Positions 5,430 to 14,047 of a stretch of DNA of 14,589 bases are shown here, one piece after another. Below the pieces are notes generated by a model. That model was not told the origin of the DNA. It saw only the letters and a list, made by a program, of their open reading frames with translations, and ran no database searches. The translations under genes were made by a program, and so were the position numbers. Origin of the DNA: an uncultured Erysipelotrichaceae bacterium (GTDB lineage: Bacteria > Bacillota_I > Bacilli_A > RFN20 > CAG-826); the NCBI GenBank assembly GCA_902793515.1, contig CADBDO010000068.1, positions 1 through 14,589 on the forward strand. The letters run 5' to 3'. Within the stretch, counting starts at the first letter, position 1; every line of letters begins with the position of its first letter.

Positions 5430-6338
5430 TTAAAAGAATAAAGCAAAGAGCCCAAAAATCAAAACGAGATGCACTGGGTAATAAAGGTATTCGAAGTAGC
5501 GGAACCACTTTCTGTCATAACCTCTTTGCCCGTTATAGCAGAAGATGAGGGCGCAGGCGAGAAGGCACCAAGTCTGGATGCCCATCTCGAAAACATAGAT
5601 GCCGCTAGTTCTTTCGATCAGCCAGAAGATGAGGGTGGTGATGATGATCACCGAGTTAGTTATTGCATTAAGCAATCCTTGGTAGCGAGGGCCGCTTGTC
5701 CATTCGCTCAAATCAATCTCGACATCGGGGGAGGCAGCGATGGTTCTCTTGAAGAAATAGTTTACAACCTTAGGTGCGTAATAGATGCCAATCAGCATTA
5801 CAAATCCATAGATGGAATATCCGCTTCTAAGGAACTCGGGGAAGAAGGATGACCAGACACTGGTTTGGGCATTAAGCGCGGCATAGCCTTCGCTCAAGTC
5901 GCAAGCATAGCTTAACCCGATATAGGCAAGAGGAATCAAAGCAAGAAGCTTCAACGGTTTCTTCTTGTGCTCTATGAAATAGATGAATAATGCGTACATG
6001 AGGAGATCGGTGAAGGCTTCAGATGGCAAAACGAGCTCTGGCCTGATGGCCTGGATGATGATTTCGCCAACGGTGATGCCTGCCCACATAAGGGCGAGTC
6101 TCAAGACATAATTCAACCTGTCGTGAGTCTTATTGAGACCCTCGGCCAAGAAGAAAATGAAGAGAGGGAAAGCAAGCCTTCCGATGCATCTGAAAACAAA
6201 CCCAACATTGTATGGAGTTGAGCCCAAAGCGAAGTAGATTTCACTCGTCATCATGGCGCCGACATGATCAAGCGTCATGAAGACAATTGCGAGCAATTTA
6301 AGCGGGAATTGTTGGAGAAATTGGAATTTTTCTTTCAT
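5430..6338 (-). CDS. TraX-family multi-pass membrane protein
   Basis: A 302-aa polytopic membrane protein. Family landmarks are the N-terminal LKLLAIVFMTLDHVGAMM (residues 13-30), FRCIGRLAFPLFIFFLAEG, and the C-terminal WFRYFEYLYYPVHLVLI. These match the TraX family, named for the F-plasmid pilin N-acetylase. Chromosomal members in Firmicutes are common and mostly of unknown role, perhaps membrane acyl transfer. Eight or more hydrophobic segments are visible. ATG at 6338 is chosen because it overlaps the upstream CPBP stop (ATGA, 6335-6338) and begins just before the first helix; the open frame reaches back to 6422 only by overlap with that gene. It is the middle gene of the operon with trxA. 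No conjugation genes are nearby, so a pilin role is not supported. Confidence 0.85.
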   Translation of the reverse strand: MKEKFQFLQQFPLKLLAIVFMTLDHVGAMMTSEIYFALGSTPYNVGFVFRCIGRLAFPLFIFFLAEGLNKTHDRLNYVLRLALMWAGITVGEIIIQAIRPELVLPSEAFTDLLMYALFIYFIEHKKKPLKLLALIPLAYIGLSYACDLSEGYAALNAQTSVWSSFFPEFLRSGYSIYGFVMLIGIYYAPKVVNYFFKRTIAASPDVEIDLSEWTSGPRYQGLLNAITNSVIIITTLIFWLIERTSGIYVFEMGIQTWCLLACALIFCYNGQRGYDRKWFRYFEYLYYPVHLVLIFGLFALFF

Positions 6339-7171
6339 TGTGGCTGTGATAAAAAATAGACCATCAACAGTGAAAGGACGTTGTTGGAGATGTGGGCCAG
6401 AGCCGATGCGCCTAAGCCCCATTTTTCATAGGCGAAAGCAAAGGCCAAACCGGCAAAGAGATAGGTTGGGTATGAGAGCCATTCGTTGAGACTGCCATAA
6501 TCGTGGATGTGGATCAAACCGAAGATAGCGGCCGAGAGGATATAGCCCATGATACGGTTGACCCTTCTTGTGAAATTGAAAAGACCAACGCGATAGGTGA
6601 GCTCTTCGCAGATAGGTCCAATGAAGCCGAGGAAAAGCAAGCTCATCGGCAGGTTTATCTTCGTGATTGTGTTAATGGCTTCCTGATTCTGGTTGGTGGT
6701 GGCGCCTAAGCTCGAGGAAATGGTCCCCCAAACGATATCGAAGCCAAAGATGACGGCATAAACGATGATGCCCCAAAGGAAGTCAGGCTTGGTAAATGAT
6801 TTGAGGATCTTCGGAAGATAAATCGAAGTTATGCCCATCATGATGACGAAAAGCACACCATAGACGGCGTAATTCAAGGTCATGTTCGCTTCGGAGGCAG
6901 GAAGGCTGCCATTAAGAACCATGTCTTTTAGGATCCGACTGATTATCTCAACGAGTCCTTTGACGCCTAACCATCCGACAAAGAAAAGCACAATCTCAAT
7001 GAAGGGGTTCGTAAACGTGACTTCATTGAAAGGAAGGGCTCTTGAGGTCTCGAAAGGCTCTTTGCATTTTGGGCATTTTGGCTGCAAAGCGTCATACTTG
7101 TGACCACACTTCGGACAGACCTTGGTCTCGAATGGGTTATGAATATAAGTTTTCTGTTCAGTTTGTTCCAT
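6335..7171 (-). CDS. CPBP-family intramembrane metalloprotease with N-terminal zinc ribbon
   Basis: A 278-aa protein. Residues 19-36 hold two CPxC pairs (CPKC at 19-22 and 33-36), a zinc-ribbon motif, in a soluble N-terminus. About six to eight membrane segments follow from residue 57. The CPBP (CAAX/Abi) active-site motifs are EELTYR (residues 189-194), FGLIH (His221) and HISNN (His260, Asn263/264), all intact. The family includes type II CAAX proteases and, in bacteria, enzymes linked to bacteriocin self-immunity or peptide processing. The substrate here is unknown. A zinc ribbon fused to such a protease suggests a cytoplasm-facing binding or regulatory domain (inference). It is the first gene of the operon, and its stop overlaps the TraX-like start by 4 nt. 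Its ATG lies 7 nt from a -10 box with no spaced ribosome site. Confidence 0.9.
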   Translation of the reverse strand: MEQTEQKTYIHNPFETKVCPKCGHKYDALQPKCPKCKEPFETSRALPFNEVTFTNPFIEIVLFFVGWLGVKGLVEIISRILKDMVLNGSLPASEANMTLNYAVYGVLFVIMMGITSIYLPKILKSFTKPDFLWGIIVYAVIFGFDIVWGTISSSLGATTNQNQEAINTITKINLPMSLLFLGFIGPICEELTYRVGLFNFTRRVNRIMGYILSAAIFGLIHIHDYGSLNEWLSYPTYLFAGLAFAFAYEKWGLGASALAHISNNVLSLLMVYFLSQPQ

Positions 7172-7178
7172 GCGTCCT

Positions 7179-7206
7179 ATTTTAATTGAAAATTAAGCCT
7201 TGTCTA
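7179..7206 (-). promoter_or_regulatory. Promoter of the CPBP-TraX-trxA operon, probably leaderless
   Basis: Minus strand: TAGACA (7201-7206), a 16-nt spacer, then TAAAAT (7179-7184). Seven nt separate the -10 box from the ATG at 7171. An AGGA in this gap is too close to the ATG to act as a normal Shine-Dalgarno. Confidence 0.55.
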
Positions 7207-7241
7207 TTCCATAATAGAAATACCAAGCAGATAAGCGGAGG
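7186..7241 (+). promoter_or_regulatory. Promoter and ribosome site of the giant gene
   Basis: TTGAAA (7186-7191), an 18-nt spacer, then CATAAT (7210-7215), followed by a leader with GGAGG (7237-7241) 6 nt before the ATG at 7248. It overlaps the divergent operon promoter, so the two may compete. Confidence 0.6.
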
Positions 7242-7247
7242 CTTTTT

Positions 7248-9986
7248 ATGGATTTCAACATAGAATCATTCATCAACGTGATGAACATGGTTTTGTTAGG
7301 CGTGTTCATCGGTATCTTAGCGATTTTAGTCATTGCTTTTTTACGCGGGCTTGGACGCGGATGGGCATATGGAACTTACCGCTTAGTCTTCATGGGTCTC
7401 CTTATCGTCGGAGCCATCTTCTCGCTTAGATTCGTTGGCAACGGTTTGGCGGATGTCGATCTCGTCGGCTTAGGCGTTACCGGATGGATCGGTAAATCTG
7501 ATATATCATTCCCATTCGATATGGGTGGTCAGCAGATTGAGCTTACCGCCCCGATCACCACCATCAGAGAAACTGGCGTCAATCTCATCACCCAGGCTCT
7601 CCAGGCAAGCAACATCGAAGCCGACCCAACCACCTTATTAGGTTTGGCGACTGCCGCTATCTTATCCCTTGTCTGCATCGTTCTCTTAATCATCGAAGCC
7701 CTCCTTATCTGGATCGTCGGCGGTCTTCTTTGCACCCTTCTTTGGCATCTTCTCTTCAAGCACTTCCTTAGCTCTAGAAACGAAGATGGCGAAAAGGTCA
7801 AGAAACTCAAATTCATCTCCGCCATCGAGGAAGTCCTCGTCAGCGCAGCCATCTTGTCGATGTTCATCTCTCCTCTTACTTCCCTCGTCAACGTCGTCTC
7901 AAAGACTTATAACAAGATTCCAAAGGGCGAGAACCACGCCGCGATGAGAGCCAATGACGAATTCTATGGTATCCTCACCGAAGTGGTGGACACCTATGAG
8001 AATTCTCTTCTCTCAAAAACATTCTTCAGCTGGTACACCGATCCAGAGACCGGTCTTACCTTCGACGCCGCTTTGATCGACTTCATCACAACCGTCGACG
8101 TCGATGGAACCGGCGAAAAGAAAGTCAGCCTCATCCGCGAACTTAAGAACGTGGTCGAACTCGCTGGCACCGCCCTCAACGCCGGCATCTTCACCGAGGA
8201 GAATTTAAAGAACTTCAACTATGCGACTTTATTGACCTCAGACGTCATCCCAACCGCCATCCGCTGCATCGGACGCTCTGAACTCATCCAAACCGTTCTC
8301 CCATTCGGTCTCCAGTTCGCTCTCAACTTCCCAGAAATCGCTAAGTACGTGATGACCGAGGAGGGCATTGACTTCGAACACTATGACCCAGCTGAGACCT
8401 TTGACGATCTCGCTAACCTTTGGGAGAGCGTCGCCAATAGCGGAATCATCTCCGACGTCGTCGACGAAGAAGGCAATTTCGTCAGCACCTCAGACGATAT
8501 TGCTAACCTCTTCAAACCAGAGTACTGCGACATCTTCGATAGCTTCTTCAACATCTTCTCAAACAGCGAGAAGAAGGTCCTTGATGACATCATCAGATCC
8601 GCTCTCTATATCCAAGCGGTCAATGAATACGAAGAAGAGGCTCTCTCAGCCGATCCAAACGTGATTACCCTCGGCGTCAAAGATTTGCTCCCAGCATTAA
8701 CCGCCGAAGACATCCAAAGAAGCGAAAGGGGATACGTCGTTGCTATCCCGGATTCCGTCAAAGAAATTGATTTCGGACACGAATTGCAGGTGATTTTTGA
8801 TTCTTTCTATCATCTTGTCACCATTGATCCAAACCTCATCAAAGTCGTTATCGATTCTGTGAATAAGACCCCTAGCACCGCTGGTGAAGGGGAAGCTGCC
8901 TCAAGCAGTGGACCTAACGCAGCCGAGGAAATGTTCAAAGAGCTCATCCCAGTCATTCTCGAGAACAAAGACGAGATGGAACACTGGATCGATGGCAAAG
9001 AAGTCGAAGGCGCATCCACTGACGACATCTGCTTGTTCGATTCGAATCTCCTTGCCAACGCCACTCCGAAATTCCTCGACGTCATGGCAGCGAGCATCAA
9101 CGATGGCATGAAAATCCCTGATCAAGACGCCATCGATTTGAGCGATCTCGTAAACGATCTCAATAGCAAAGAGACGATGGATGACAAGAAGACCGCCATC
9201 AAGACGGAAATCAAGGCCATGTTCAACGTCATCAGCCCACTCCTTGATTCGGAAGAGGGCAAAGAGCTTATCGAAAATTTCGATACGTTGCCTGGCATCT
9301 ATTTCGACCCTGATAACAATGACAATTTCCTTGGCGCCAAAGATGGATTGCTCCACGCCCTTGCTAGTAGCGTCAGGAACCTTGACGCCTCAAAGGTCTT
9401 CACCAAAGTCCTCCCAGCCACCTTGTCCAACATCCTTTCTGGTGACAATAGCGCTCTTAAGCAGCTCTTCGGCGATGACTTCACACTTGATACCAATCCA
9501 AAGGATAACGCTGGCAACAGCATCATCGGATCCGAATTCGCCAAACTCATCGACATCCTTGCCGATTGCCAAGACGTCATTGGCTTCGCTTACGCCATGG
9601 AGAAAAACCAAACCAACATGTCCGCCATGGAGAAATCCTTCTCACAGATGTGTTCGCTTGAGACTCCAAACCATGAGAAACAGCTCGTCAAACTCCTTGT
9701 CGGCTTTGCCGAGAATAAGATCATCAACCCAGAAGTCGGCGGGAAGAAAAATTACAATTTCTACGGTCTCTTCAAGACCATCTTCTCAAAGTTAGAACTT
9801 GATGTTACCGACCTTGACGCCACCCTCGAAAGCATCATCTCGACCTCATCCAATATATCTGCGATAAGGGACTCCTTGGCTCGCTTCAGGGCTTCTCTCT
9901 TGATTCGATGTCTGAGATCAAGTTTGAAGAACTCTTCTCAAAAGTTGATGGCAGTGAGCTCCTTACTTCCGTCCTTGGAAGCGTGA
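7248..9986 (+). CDS. Giant membrane-anchored repeat protein, N-terminal part (frame broken near 9840)
   Basis: A 912-aa open frame. The N-terminus has four hydrophobic stretches at about residues 14-33, 46-63, 130-170 and 193-217. The first pair with the basic FLRGLGRGWAYGTYR between them resembles CvpA-family proteins by eye. Positive charges after helix 1 and after segment 3 predict an external C-terminal part. From about residue 290, degenerate helical repeats appear, for example LAGTALNAGIF, VIPTAIRCIGRSELIQTVL and LLHALASSVRNLDASKVF. The last roughly 48 residues (from about 865) are unlike the rest and are an off-frame reading: the -1 frame, open from 9803, continues the protein as 9908-14047. 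No slippery heptamer is visible there, so a one-base loss or sequence error is likelier than programmed frameshifting. Promoter and GGAGG support the start. No known function. Confidence 0.8.
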   Translation: MDFNIESFINVMNMVLLGVFIGILAILVIAFLRGLGRGWAYGTYRLVFMGLLIVGAIFSLRFVGNGLADVDLVGLGVTGWIGKSDISFPFDMGGQQIELTAPITTIRETGVNLITQALQASNIEADPTTLLGLATAAILSLVCIVLLIIEALLIWIVGGLLCTLLWHLLFKHFLSSRNEDGEKVKKLKFISAIEEVLVSAAILSMFISPLTSLVNVVSKTYNKIPKGENHAAMRANDEFYGILTEVVDTYENSLLSKTFFSWYTDPETGLTFDAALIDFITTVDVDGTGEKKVSLIRELKNVVELAGTALNAGIFTEENLKNFNYATLLTSDVIPTAIRCIGRSELIQTVLPFGLQFALNFPEIAKYVMTEEGIDFEHYDPAETFDDLANLWESVANSGIISDVVDEEGNFVSTSDDIANLFKPEYCDIFDSFFNIFSNSEKKVLDDIIRSALYIQAVNEYEEEALSADPNVITLGVKDLLPALTAEDIQRSERGYVVAIPDSVKEIDFGHELQVIFDSFYHLVTIDPNLIKVVIDSVNKTPSTAGEGEAASSSGPNAAEEMFKELIPVILENKDEMEHWIDGKEVEGASTDDICLFDSNLLANATPKFLDVMAASINDGMKIPDQDAIDLSDLVNDLNSKETMDDKKTAIKTEIKAMFNVISPLLDSEEGKELIENFDTLPGIYFDPDNNDNFLGAKDGLLHALASSVRNLDASKVFTKVLPATLSNILSGDNSALKQLFGDDFTLDTNPKDNAGNSIIGSEFAKLIDILADCQDVIGFAYAMEKNQTNMSAMEKSFSQMCSLETPNHEKQLVKLLVGFAENKIINPEVGGKKNYNFYGLFKTIFSKLELDVTDLDATLESIISTSSNISAIRDSLARFRASLLIRCLRSSLKNSSQKLMAVSSLLPSLEA

Positions 9987-12900
9987 TCGACAAAGCCATC
10001 CAAACCAACGACCTCTTCACCTACGTCAATGATGGCGGCGAAACCGTTGTCCTTTCCTTCAAGAACATCACGGACTGGACCGCTGAGGGACGCGCCCTTG
10101 ACACGATGACGAAATACGCCGCTCAGTTCGGTGACCTTTCCAACATGGACCTTGAGTCGATTGACCCAGAGATGATGGAATCCATGTTCGATTACCTTGC
10201 CAATTCCCAGCTCTTCGTCAAGACGAATGCGAATGGCACATATGACTATAACTTCCCTCACTACATCGCCTCGAAGCTCATCGAAGCCTTCAAAGGCTCT
10301 GGCGGAATGGGAAAATATTTCGCTAACCTCACCGAAACATATGAAGGTGGCGAATATCAAGTGGTGGCGGCTCCAGGAACCGACAACGAAGACTTCAGCG
10401 ACTTCAAGGCCCGCGTTACCGCTCACGCCCTAGAGAACGAGGCTTCCTTAGCCACAGTTCAAGCCAAGCAGGCCTTATTCGCTCACGAAGGCGAACTCTT
10501 CGGAAGAATCATCAGGAACCTCGCTGCCAGTGGCGCCTTCAGCCTCATGGAAGATGGTTCTTCTGCCGACCTTAGCAAATTCAAAGTCGAATACTTCCGC
10601 ACTCTCCTTCACGACATGTCTGATTCCGTCCTCTTCGGAAGGACCGGTGTCCCAGCCGTTCTCAAGGTCGTCGTCGATACCCTTTCGGACACCTTCAAGA
10701 ACTCGAACATCATTTACGCCTACGACTGTAGCGACGCTGAGCGTTCAGCGGTTGCTGATTCGATCGCCGATCTCCTCACCATCGTCACTGACCCAGTCAG
10801 CGGTCTTCTTAGTGGCAGTGGCCAAATCGACATCAACGCCTTTGATAACCTCTCGAACCTCGATGCCAACCACCTCATCGCCCCTCTCCTTAAGACCCTT
10901 GCTGACAGCCAGGTCTTCAATAGCCTTTCTGTTTTCCAGACGGACACCGCTCACATCGAGTACAGCGCTTTCGATGAGCAGATGGTCTTCGTCCTTAAGC
11001 AGACCAGCTGGTATGGAAGCGATGAGAAAGCCGAAGCCCTTTATCCAACCCTCAAAGGCTTGATTAACGCTAGAGGCGGATGGGATGGCGAGATCGACCG
11101 CTTCGTCGAGATCGTCGATGACCTCCACGTCATGGGCATCAACCTCGATTCCTCCTTCGACTTCAACGCTTACTTCCAGGAAGCGAGATTCGGCGAAGAC
11201 ATCCTTGCCGACCTCTTCATTGATATCAATGATTCCTGCCTCTTATACCCAGGCTTCCCAGAGAAACTCGATTCCGCTCTTTCAACGGTCAATAGCTCTC
11301 TTGCTACCTCTGGCCTCAACCTCAACGACGCGAATCTCTACTATGCCGGTTACGCGCTTGTCCCAGGCAGCACGACCGATAAGTACGCTCCAGTCGCCTA
11401 TGGCGAAGATGAGTGCTACAACCTCGCCTCTGTCATCCATTATGGCAGTGCCCTTTCTGACGGCATCGACATCAATGACTTAGCCGATATCCCAAGTGGG
11501 AAAATCGACGACATCACCGACCTCCTTGGCACCTTCGCGAAGAGCCATATCTTCAATAGCAAGAAGACCCCGACCTCTGACACCGTCTTCCAACAGTTCA
11601 TCGGTAAGATCCTTACCACGAACCCAGACGTCAATGACTTCATGTATAACGCCAACTCGCCAAAAGATAAGGGCAACGCCAACTATAGCGACGCCCTTAG
11701 CAAAGCTAAATACATCGGCGCGACCTATTATCCAGAGGTTGAACTTAGCGTCACTAACGCCAACGACATCCCAACCCTCAACATCAATAGCCACGAGTAC
11801 AATTCCATCAACACGCTCCTTAGGAACCTTTCGAGCACCGGCACCCTCCTTGATGAGCTTGCCAGCTCAAGCGTCACCGATTTGGATGCGTCTGATCTCG
11901 CCACCCTCCTTGGCTACCTCAATGACTGCGATTGGACCTACGACGCCGTTCCAAATGCGATCGCGATCGCCCTTGACCAGGTGAATCTCGATGGCATCAA
12001 ACTCACCCGTGCGACGCCTTTCTACGCATACGATTACGCCATCAGCTATGACGGCAGTGCTTTCGTCAAGCCAGATTCGATGGATAAGCTCCTTACTCCA
12101 AACTTCACCAACCACTATGACAACGAAGAGATCTTGAAGATCACTGACACCGTCAAGGTCATCAAGGACAGCTCCTCAGACGCTCTTACCGATTTCACTA
12201 GCAAGAGCAGCATCACCAAAGTGAAGAACATCCTTAGCGAGCTCAATGAGTCCTACATCTTCTCCAAAGCTGGCGCCGGCTACGACCTCGAAGCCGATGC
12301 CAATACGCTTGTCTTCGATAACACCGACCTCAGCGTCTTCGAGCAGGCCATGTACAAGATCTTCAAGGATTCCACCCTTGCCTCGCTCTCCTATAACGCT
12401 TCAATCGATTCTCAATATGTCGATAGCGACGCCAAGCTCTTAGCCAAAGTCAGAGACTACCCAGACGATAAGTGGGAAGGCGAGCTCTCTGCTCTTCTCA
12501 TTAACGATACCCAGGACGCTGGCCTTCTTTGCAAGGCCTTCGACTATGGCATCGTGAGCGGTAGTGCCGTTAGCGTCGATACCGACACCCTTGAAGGCCT
12601 TGCCCCTCAAGAGATCGGCGGACTTCTCTATGCCATCAACGAAGTCGATATGATTCGCGAAATCATCCCAATCCAGGCTACCGACTTCCTTACCAACAAG
12701 CTCCATTTCACCGATTACTCGGTTGCGAAAGTTGTCTATGCTCCAAACGCCACAACCTTCGAAATCCCTGTCAAAACCCCTGTGAAATCACTCAAGATCA
12801 CCTATTCTGGCGCTGCCGCCCCAGTGGTTTCTTACCTTAAGGCGAACGCCAACTATAGCGTTATCCCAACCGATGTGAGCGCTGGCGTCAAACAATACGA

Positions 12901-14047
12901 CATCACCGACATCGTCCTTGGCGATTCCCTCACCGTCACCTGTGCCGCCAACATGACCAAGGTCGAGCTCAGCTTCGACACGAACGCCATGATCGGCATG
13001 AGCAAAGAGAGACTTGATACTCTCACCGCTCCAAACACCCATAAGGGCGCCATCAAGTCCTTCATCGATTTGGTCGATAGACTTTACGATGATGGCAGTG
13101 GCACATACATGGATCTTAGTGCCAACCCAACGGCCATCGCCACCCTCTTCGCCGCTGGCGATAACCTTACCGCTCTTGCTAACTTCGCTAAGAACGGCGA
13201 CTCGATCTACACCAAGGTCTATGACGCGGACAACAAAGAAGCCACCAGCGGTGTCTACACCGGTGGAGACGTCGTCCTCTCTAACCTCCTCAAGTTCAAT
13301 AACATGGGAACAAACGTCAACCTCGCGAAGTATCTCCCGAACTACGACGATAACGCCGAGGATATGACTAACGTCTACAAAGACCTCTACGAGATCTTCG
13401 TTGGCGAGAACCAGAACTGCCTCACCGCAGCGGAAATCGCTGACGTCACTGAGTGGCTTGACGCCAACGTCATGGACGTCGCTTACTTCTATGGCGTCTA
13501 TGAGAACGCCAAATCAGCGGGCATGCTACTCCTCTCGAACAACATCGACAGCGTCCCAGCTGCTCCAATCAGCGGAACCACCTTCACCCAGTACATCACT
13601 CTCAGCGCCTCCAGCGAATGGAATACCTTCGAAGGCAAGTTCAAGAGCGGCTTCGGAAGAGTCTTCTACGAAGATATGAGGGAATACGCGATTGGCAACG
13701 CTCGCTTCAACGGCGGCCATAACTTCACCAGCGTCTATCATCCATCCGAAGCTGACTACGAAGGCTTCGTCGAACTCATGAGAGAGAAACTCATCGTTCT
13801 TATGAGCAACATCAAGAGCTTCTCGATCTCCAACAAGCCAGCTTGTGCCGCTATCCTTAACGACTTCGCAAGCTACACGGCTTCCTCGACCTACGCCGAT
13901 GTCGTCATGGCCTTCTACGAAGGTTCCATCTACGAGTGCCTCCGTACGAGTGACGCCACTCACTTCTACACTCAGCCATCTAGCTACCCAACCCCATTTG
14001 GCGCTTCCGGTTACTTCAAGCACGCCGCAACGAGCTTAGGCGCCTAA
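9908..14047 (+). CDS. Giant membrane-anchored repeat protein, C-terminal part (continuation after the frame break)
   Basis: A 1379-aa open frame from the first ATG, but true sequence probably begins upstream near 9842 in the same frame, reading DLIQYICDKGLLGSLQGF. No ribosome site precedes 9908, and the protein starts without signal peptide or membrane segment, so it is not a credible independent gene. Residues 9-930 contain recurring units of the form L-x2-L-x2-S-x-(I/V/L)-F, then after a variable insert V/I-P-x3-hydrophobic helix; examples are LLKTLADSQVF, LLGTFAKSHIF and LLHDMSDSVLF. Residues about 940-1027 look beta-rich (SLKITYSG, SLTVTCAANM, KVELSFD). The tail (1030-1379) is mixed helical, with no sortase motif and no membrane anchor. 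It is very rich in Asp, Asn, Ala and Ser. Joined to 7248-9840 it would make about 2266 aa. A YigZ-family gene starts on its stop codon. Confidence 0.8.
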   Translation: MSEIKFEELFSKVDGSELLTSVLGSVIDKAIQTNDLFTYVNDGGETVVLSFKNITDWTAEGRALDTMTKYAAQFGDLSNMDLESIDPEMMESMFDYLANSQLFVKTNANGTYDYNFPHYIASKLIEAFKGSGGMGKYFANLTETYEGGEYQVVAAPGTDNEDFSDFKARVTAHALENEASLATVQAKQALFAHEGELFGRIIRNLAASGAFSLMEDGSSADLSKFKVEYFRTLLHDMSDSVLFGRTGVPAVLKVVVDTLSDTFKNSNIIYAYDCSDAERSAVADSIADLLTIVTDPVSGLLSGSGQIDINAFDNLSNLDANHLIAPLLKTLADSQVFNSLSVFQTDTAHIEYSAFDEQMVFVLKQTSWYGSDEKAEALYPTLKGLINARGGWDGEIDRFVEIVDDLHVMGINLDSSFDFNAYFQEARFGEDILADLFIDINDSCLLYPGFPEKLDSALSTVNSSLATSGLNLNDANLYYAGYALVPGSTTDKYAPVAYGEDECYNLASVIHYGSALSDGIDINDLADIPSGKIDDITDLLGTFAKSHIFNSKKTPTSDTVFQQFIGKILTTNPDVNDFMYNANSPKDKGNANYSDALSKAKYIGATYYPEVELSVTNANDIPTLNINSHEYNSINTLLRNLSSTGTLLDELASSSVTDLDASDLATLLGYLNDCDWTYDAVPNAIAIALDQVNLDGIKLTRATPFYAYDYAISYDGSAFVKPDSMDKLLTPNFTNHYDNEEILKITDTVKVIKDSSSDALTDFTSKSSITKVKNILSELNESYIFSKAGAGYDLEADANTLVFDNTDLSVFEQAMYKIFKDSTLASLSYNASIDSQYVDSDAKLLAKVRDYPDDKWEGELSALLINDTQDAGLLCKAFDYGIVSGSAVSVDTDTLEGLAPQEIGGLLYAINEVDMIREIIPIQATDFLTNKLHFTDYSVAKVVYAPNATTFEIPVKTPVKSLKITYSGAAAPVVSYLKANANYSVIPTDVSAGVKQYDITDIVLGDSLTVTCAANMTKVELSFDTNAMIGMSKERLDTLTAPNTHKGAIKSFIDLVDRLYDDGSGTYMDLSANPTAIATLFAAGDNLTALANFAKNGDSIYTKVYDADNKEATSGVYTGGDVVLSNLLKFNNMGTNVNLAKYLPNYDDNAEDMTNVYKDLYEIFVGENQNCLTAAEIADVTEWLDANVMDVAYFYGVYENAKSAGMLLLSNNIDSVPAAPISGTTFTQYITLSASSEWNTFEGKFKSGFGRVFYEDMREYAIGNARFNGGHNFTSVYHPSEADYEGFVELMREKLIVLMSNIKSFSISNKPACAAILNDFASYTASSTYADVVMAFYEGSIYECLRTSDATHFYTQPSSYPTPFGASGYFKHAATSLGA
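9932..12697 (+). repeat. Degenerate helical protein repeats within the giant gene
   Basis: At least nine protein-level units are seen by eye in the C-terminal frame, around residues 9-31, 93-128, 200-213, 231-261, 325-363, 536-569, 634-690, 771-818 and 903-929. More occur in the N-terminal frame. The core is a helix LLxxLxxSxhF preceded by an L-D-x-x-x-L segment and followed by a variable insert and a (V/I/F)P-led helix. DNA identity between units is low, so the repeats are old. Confidence 0.6.

Noticed and set aside
5430..6338. TraX as evidence of a conjugative element
   Set aside because: No transfer, relaxase, integrase or pilin genes are in the window, and chromosomal TraX-family proteins are common.
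6339..6422. Longer N-terminus for the TraX-like protein
   Set aside because: The extra 28 residues lie wholly within the CPBP C-terminus; the ATGA-overlap start fits family length and operon style.
9803..9880. Programmed -1 ribosomal frameshifting in the giant gene
   Set aside because: No slippery heptamer in the correct phase was seen in the most likely zone, so an indel is the simpler reading.
9908..9910. ATG at 9908 as a true start of an independent gene
   Set aside because: There is no ribosome site, no signal peptide or membrane segment, and the same frame reads plausible protein for about 22 codons upstream.
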